The notes below the pieces were generated by a model, which had not been told where the DNA came from, searched no databases, and was given only the letters and a program-made list of their open reading frames with translations. Positions 59,960 to 64,000 of a DNA stretch of 64,000 nt are shown in pieces; position 1 is the first letter of the stretch; every line of letters begins with the position of its first letter. The position numbers and the translations under genes are program-made. The stretch comes from Pseudomonas entomophila (GTDB lineage: Bacteria > Pseudomonadota > Gammaproteobacteria > Pseudomonadales > Pseudomonadaceae): positions 1-64,000 of the forward strand of contig NZ_JARGCS010000037.1 of the NCBI RefSeq assembly GCF_029193575.1. The letters run 5' to 3'.

Positions 59960-59975
59960 TTGGCACACTCCTTGT
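59960..59975 (+). promoter_or_regulatory. Sigma-54-type promoter of the urea carboxylase/allophanate operon
   Basis: TTGGCAC-ACTCC-TTGT has a perfect -24 and one mismatch at -12. The predicted start near 59987 leaves a 29-base leader. No TGCTG-N6-CAGCA site is nearby, so a nitrogen activator (NtrC) is more likely than SfnR. Upstream, AGAGGGCG-CAAT-CGCCCCTCT (59877-59897) is a hairpin that may end sfnR transcription. Confidence 0.65.
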
Positions 59976-60015
59976 TACGTGCTCCATCAACTTGGATACA
60001 AGATGGAACACAAAC

Positions 60016-61818
60016 ATGCACCACTTCCCCCTGACCCTTACCGGCTGGCTCGACGCTTACCAAAACGGCGACACCCCCGAAGCCTTGCTCGGCAACCTGC
60101 TGGCCAGCCTTGACGCCGACGACACCGCCTGGATCACCCGCGCCACTCCAGCGCAACTCCAGGCCCAGTTGCAGCGCCTGGCCCAACTGCTGGCCGAGCA
60201 CGGCGGCAACCGCAAGGCACTGCCGCTGTACGGCGTGCCGTTCGCCATCAAGGACAACATCGACGCCGCCGGTTGGCCCACCACCGCCGCCTGCCCGGCG
60301 TTCAGCCACATCGCCCGCAGCGACGCCACCGTGGTCGCGCGCCTGTGCGCCGCCGGCGCGGTGCTGATCGGCAAGACCAACCTCGACCAGTTCGCCACTG
60401 GCCTGGTCGGCACCCGCTCGCCCTACGGCGCGGTACCCAACAGCTTCGACCCGGCCTACGTCAGCGGCGGCTCCAGTTCCGGCTCGGCCAGCGTGGTCGC
60501 CCGTGGCCTGGTGGCGTTTTCGCTGGGCACCGACACGGCCGGCTCCGGGCGCGTGCCGGCCGGCTTCAACAACATTGTCGGGCTCAAGCCGACCAAGGGC
60601 TGGCTGCCCAACACCGGCCTGTTGCCGGCCTGCCAGACCCTGGACTGCATTTCGATCTTCGCTTTGACCGTGGCCGACGCCGATGCGGTGGCCCAGGTGG
60701 CCGGGGGCTTCGACGCCGCCGACCCGTACTCGCGGCGCAACCCGCAACGCGCTCCGGTGGCCATCGGCAAGGCGCCGAAGCTGGCGGTGCCGGACACGCT
60801 GGAGTTCTTCGGCGACGCGCAGAACCAGGCCGTGTTCGAGCAGGCGCTGGCGGCGCTGCGCGAACAGGGCGCGAGCCTCACCCCGATCGACTTCAGCCCG
60901 TTCCGCGAACTGGCCGAAGAGCTTTACTACGGCCCCTGGGTCGCCGAACGCACCGTCGCCACCGCAGGCGTGGCGCCCGAGGACATGGACCCGGTGGTGC
61001 GGGGCATCGTCGCCAACGGCCACCAGTACAGCGCCTGCGACACCTTCAAGGCCGAGTACCGCCGCGCGGCCTTGTCACGCCGCATCGAAGCGGCGCTGGC
61101 GGGCTTCGACGCCCTGGTGGTGCCGACCTCGCCCACCCACCGCACCCTGGCCGAAATGGCCGAGCAGCCGGTGTTGTTCAACAGCCAGTTCGGCACCTAC
61201 ACCAACTTCACCAACCTCGCCGATCTCAGCGCCCTGGCGCTGCCCGCCGGGCTGCGCGACGACGGCCTGCCCAGCGGCATCACCCTGATCGCCCCGGCCT
61301 GGCACGACCGCGCCCTGGCGGACCTCGGCCGGCGTTGGCAGGCCGCATTGGCGTTGCCCCTGGGCGCCACCGACCGCCAGGCGCCCGTGCAGTCCCCGGC
61401 GCCCCAGTCGAACGATTGCGTGCGTGTGGCCGTGGTCGGCGCGCACCTGACCGGCATGCCGCTGAACCACCAGCTCACGACCCGCGACGCGGTGCTGGTG
61501 GAGCAGACCCTGACCAGCTTCGACTACCGCCTCTACGCCCTCGAAGGCACCGTGCCGCCTAAGCCGGGCCTGGCCCGCAGCAGTGATGGCAGCGCGATCA
61601 TCGTCGAGCTGTGGGACATCCCCCTGGCGCGCTTCGGCGAGTTCGTCGCCGAGATCCCGCCGCCGCTGGGCATCGGCAACCTGCAACTGGCCGACGGCCG
61701 CTGGGTCAAGGGCTTCATCTGCGAGCCGCTGGCCTTGGGCAATGCCCGTGACATCACCAGCTTCGGTGGCTGGCGCGCATTCATCGCCGCACAAGCGACC
61801 CGTCCTTCCCACGCCTGA
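60016..61818 (+). CDS. atzF: Allophanate hydrolase AtzF
   Basis: 600 residues, the usual length for a two-domain AtzF. The amidase-signature part has the Ser-cisSer-Lys triad: Lys in YGVPFAIKDNIDAA, cis-Ser in SGGSSSGSAS and the nucleophile Ser in GTDTAGSGRVPAGFNN. The C-terminal about 150 residues (VRVAVVGAHLTGMPLNHQLT to the end) form the separate AtzF C-domain acting on N-carboxyurea release. It splits allophanate into ammonia and CO2. ATG at 60016; a TTG-initiated extension is possible. It is followed 9 bp later by urea carboxylase, giving a complete ATP-dependent urea route. Confidence 0.93.
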   Translation: MHHFPLTLTGWLDAYQNGDTPEALLGNLLASLDADDTAWITRATPAQLQAQLQRLAQLLAEHGGNRKALPLYGVPFAIKDNIDAAGWPTTAACPAFSHIARSDATVVARLCAAGAVLIGKTNLDQFATGLVGTRSPYGAVPNSFDPAYVSGGSSSGSASVVARGLVAFSLGTDTAGSGRVPAGFNNIVGLKPTKGWLPNTGLLPACQTLDCISIFALTVADADAVAQVAGGFDAADPYSRRNPQRAPVAIGKAPKLAVPDTLEFFGDAQNQAVFEQALAALREQGASLTPIDFSPFRELAEELYYGPWVAERTVATAGVAPEDMDPVVRGIVANGHQYSACDTFKAEYRRAALSRRIEAALAGFDALVVPTSPTHRTLAEMAEQPVLFNSQFGTYTNFTNLADLSALALPAGLRDDGLPSGITLIAPAWHDRALADLGRRWQAALALPLGATDRQAPVQSPAPQSNDCVRVAVVGAHLTGMPLNHQLTTRDAVLVEQTLTSFDYRLYALEGTVPPKPGLARSSDGSAIIVELWDIPLARFGEFVAEIPPPLGIGNLQLADGRWVKGFICEPLALGNARDITSFGGWRAFIAAQATRPSHA

Positions 61819-61827
61819 GGAATCGCC

Positions 61828-64000
61828 ATGTTCAGCACCGTACTGATCGCCAACCGCGGCGAAATCGCCGTCCGTGCCATCCGCACCCTCAAGCGCCTGG
61901 GGGTGCGCGCCATCGCGGTCTACTCCGATGCCGACCGCAATGCGCCGCACGTGGCCCTGGCCGACCAGGCCTACGCCCTGGGCGGCGACAAGCCGGCCGA
62001 CAGCTACCTGCGCATCGACAAACTCCTGGCCATCGCCCGTGAAAGCGGTGCCCAGGCGATCTACCCCGGCTACGGTTTTCTCTCCGAAAGCGCCGAGTTC
62101 GCCGAGGCCTGCGAAGCCGCGGGTATCGCCTTCGTCGGGCCCACCGCCGGGCAGATTCGCGAGTTCGGCCTCAAGCACCGTGCCCGCGAACTGGCCAGCG
62201 CCGCTGGCGTGCCGATGACCCCGGGCACCGGCCTGCTCGACAGCCTCGACCAGGCGCTGGTCGAAGCCGAGCGCATCGGCTACCCGGTGATGCTCAAGAG
62301 CACCGCGGGCGGTGGCGGCATTGGCCTGACCCGCTGCGACGACGCCGACGCGCTGCGCGCGGCCTACGACAGCGTCAAGCGTCTGGGCGAGCAGTTCTTC
62401 CGCGATGCCGGGGCGTTCCTCGAGCGTTTCGTCGACCGCGCCCGGCACATCGAGGTGCAGATCTTCGGTGACGGCCAGGGCCGGGTGCAGGCCCTGGGCG
62501 AGCGCGACTGCTCATTGCAACGGCGCAACCAGAAGGTGGTCGAGGAAACCCCGGCGCCGTGCCTGCCCCAGGTCACCCGCGAGGCGTTGCACAAGGCCGC
62601 GGTGCAGTTGGGCGAGAGCGTCGCCTACCGCAGCGCCGGCACGGTCGAGTTCATCTACGACGCCGCGCGCGATGCGTTCTATTTCCTGGAGGTCAACACC
62701 CGCTTGCAGGTCGAGCACCCGGTCACCGAGATGGTCACCGGTGTCGACCTGATCGAGTGCATGCTGCAGGTCGCCGCGGGCGACAGCCCGGATTGGGCGC
62801 GCCTGCAACGGCCACCCCAGGGGCATGCCTTCGAGGTGCGGCTGTATGCCGAAGACCCGCTGAAAAACTTCCTGCCCAGCCCTGGCACCCTCACCGAGGT
62901 GTACTTCCCCGAAGGCGTGCGGGTGGACGGCTGGATCGCCACCGGCACCCAGGTCACCGCCCATTACGACCCGATGATGGCCAAGCTGATCGTCCACGGC
63001 GCCGACCGCGACGACGCCCTGGGCAAGCTGGGCGCGGCGCTCGCCGCCACGCGCCTGCACGGGATCGCCAGCAACCTCGACTACCTGCGCCAGGTGGTGG
63101 CCGAGCCGCGCTTCGTCGCCGGCAAGGCCTGGACCCGCCTGCTCGACGATTTTACCTATTACCCCAGCGCCATCGAAGTGCTGGAGCCTGGCACCTATTC
63201 CAGTGTGCAGGACTTCCCCGGCCGCCTGGGCTACTGGGACGTCGGCGTGCCACCGTCGGGGCCGATGGACGACTTCGCCTTCCGCCTGGCCAACCGCATC
63301 GTCGGCAACCATGAAAGCGCGGCGGGGCTGGAGTTCACCCTGCAAGGGCCGACCCTGCGCTTCCACTGCGACGCGGTGATCGCCCTGACCGGCGCCGACT
63401 GCCCGGCCGACCTCGACGGCCAGCCCGTGGCCTACTGGCAGCCGTGCCCGGTCAAGGCCGGCCAGGTGCTGACCCTGGGCCGCGCACGCAGTGGCTGCCG
63501 CACCTACCTGGCGGTGCGCAACGGCCTGGACGTGCCGCTGTACCTGGGCAGCCGCTCGACCTTCGCCCTCGGCCAGTTCGGCGGCCACGCCGGGCGCACC
63601 CTGCGCCCCAGCGACGTGCTGGCGATCTCGCAACCGGCGCTGGCCGCCTGCACCACCCCAGCACCGATCAGCGCGCCCCAGGCCCTGGACCCAAGCCTGG
63701 TGCCGGCCTATGGCGACACCTGGAGCATCGGCGTGCTCTACGGTCCTCATGGCGCACCGGACTTCTTCAACGAGGCTTCCATCGAGACCTTCTTCGCCAG
63801 CGAATGGCAGGTGCACTACAACTCCAACCGCCTTGGTGTGCGGCTGTCCGGGCCCAAGCCTGAATGGGCCCGCGCCGACGGTGGCGAGGCCGGCCTGCAC
63901 CCGTCCAACGTGCACGATTGCGAGTACGCCATCGGCGCGATCAACTTCACCGGCGACTTCCCGGTGATCCTGGCCAAGGACGGCCCGAGCCTGGGTGGTT
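61828..64000 (+). CDS. uca: Urea carboxylase, 5' part (cut by window end)
   Basis: About 724 residues are visible of a protein normally around 1200. The biotin carboxylase domain is complete: MFSTVLIANRGEIAVRAI, the ATP-grasp Gly loop MLKSTAGGGGIGLTRCDD, HIEVQIFGDGQG, LEVNTRLQVEHPVTE and a C-terminal cap. From about residue 450 begins the urea-carboxylase-specific region (EVLEPGTYSSVQDFPGRLGYW, VPPSGPMDDFAFRLANRIVGN), related to the PxpC/KipA-type subunit. The biotin-carrier domain lies outside the window. It carboxylates urea to allophanate using ATP and bicarbonate. It is co-transcribed with atzF behind a sigma-54-type promoter. Confidence 0.93.
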   Translation, partial: MFSTVLIANRGEIAVRAIRTLKRLGVRAIAVYSDADRNAPHVALADQAYALGGDKPADSYLRIDKLLAIARESGAQAIYPGYGFLSESAEFAEACEAAGIAFVGPTAGQIREFGLKHRARELASAAGVPMTPGTGLLDSLDQALVEAERIGYPVMLKSTAGGGGIGLTRCDDADALRAAYDSVKRLGEQFFRDAGAFLERFVDRARHIEVQIFGDGQGRVQALGERDCSLQRRNQKVVEETPAPCLPQVTREALHKAAVQLGESVAYRSAGTVEFIYDAARDAFYFLEVNTRLQVEHPVTEMVTGVDLIECMLQVAAGDSPDWARLQRPPQGHAFEVRLYAEDPLKNFLPSPGTLTEVYFPEGVRVDGWIATGTQVTAHYDPMMAKLIVHGADRDDALGKLGAALAATRLHGIASNLDYLRQVVAEPRFVAGKAWTRLLDDFTYYPSAIEVLEPGTYSSVQDFPGRLGYWDVGVPPSGPMDDFAFRLANRIVGNHESAAGLEFTLQGPTLRFHCDAVIALTGADCPADLDGQPVAYWQPCPVKAGQVLTLGRARSGCRTYLAVRNGLDVPLYLGSRSTFALGQFGGHAGRTLRPSDVLAISQPALAACTTPAPISAPQALDPSLVPAYGDTWSIGVLYGPHGAPDFFNEASIETFFASEWQVHYNSNRLGVRLSGPKPEWARADGGEAGLHPSNVHDCEYAIGAINFTGDFPVILAKDGPSLGG

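Overview
The window looks like a chromosomal stretch of a Pseudomonas of the putida group. This is inferred from high-GC coding, many copies of the 'GCGGGCTTGCCCCGCGATAGGGCC' REP family, Pseudomonas-type small DUF3077-like proteins, an S-type pyocin and a SfnR/SfnB sulfur-scavenging system. No rRNA, tRNA or CRISPR was seen. Most genes are metabolic or transport genes; accessory pieces are concentrated in 1-5.5 kb, 10-18 kb and 47-49 kb.

Layout. 1-1.3 kb: the end of an IS5-family element, an older IS5 remnant and a large inverted repeat. 1.3-2.6 kb: three small Pseudomonas-restricted proteins, one behind a structured leader. 2.6-5.5 kb: a 5'-nucleotidase, a membrane protein and a lipoprotein. 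5.8-9.6 kb: codB-pucR-codA (cytosine uptake and deamination). 9.6-10.8 kb: two decayed genes (Lrp regulator, TauE/SafE exporter). 10.9-13.3 kb: orphan genes, including a possible nuclease. 13.4-18.5 kb: SDR, thioesterase, cyclase, a RelBE-like toxin-antitoxin pair, a BRCT protein, a collapsed alcohol dehydrogenase and an SRPBCC protein. 18.7-22.3 kb: a heterodimeric ABC exporter with one degenerate ATP site.

22.4-42 kb and 49.4-59.8 kb form the main interest: an organosulfur-acquisition island. It contains SfnB (a DszC-like flavoprotein), three DszB-like proteins (two with the catalytic Cys, one with Ser in its place), four LLM-class flavin monooxygenases, two related peptide-type binding proteins, one complete ABC importer, an SsuA-like binding protein, three TonB-dependent receptors, a secreted lipase and the sigma-54 activator SfnR. 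Four intergenic regions carry sigma-54 -24/-12 promoters behind a repeated palindrome TGCTG-N6-CAGCA, usually in copies about 32 bp apart. I read these as SfnR enhancer sites that tie the island into one regulon. The likely logic is: TonB receptors and the ABC system bring in organosulfur compounds, reduced-flavin monooxygenases oxidise them, and DszB-like desulfinases release sulfite.

Between the two halves lie an OYE/MFS/LysR group, a dicarboxylate symporter with a tandem-domain racemase, and a bacteriocin locus in which the pyocin nuclease is frameshifted at a C tract and the immunity gene is partly duplicated. The window ends in a nitrogen operon, allophanate hydrolase plus urea carboxylase (cut by the window end), behind its own sigma-54-type promoter.
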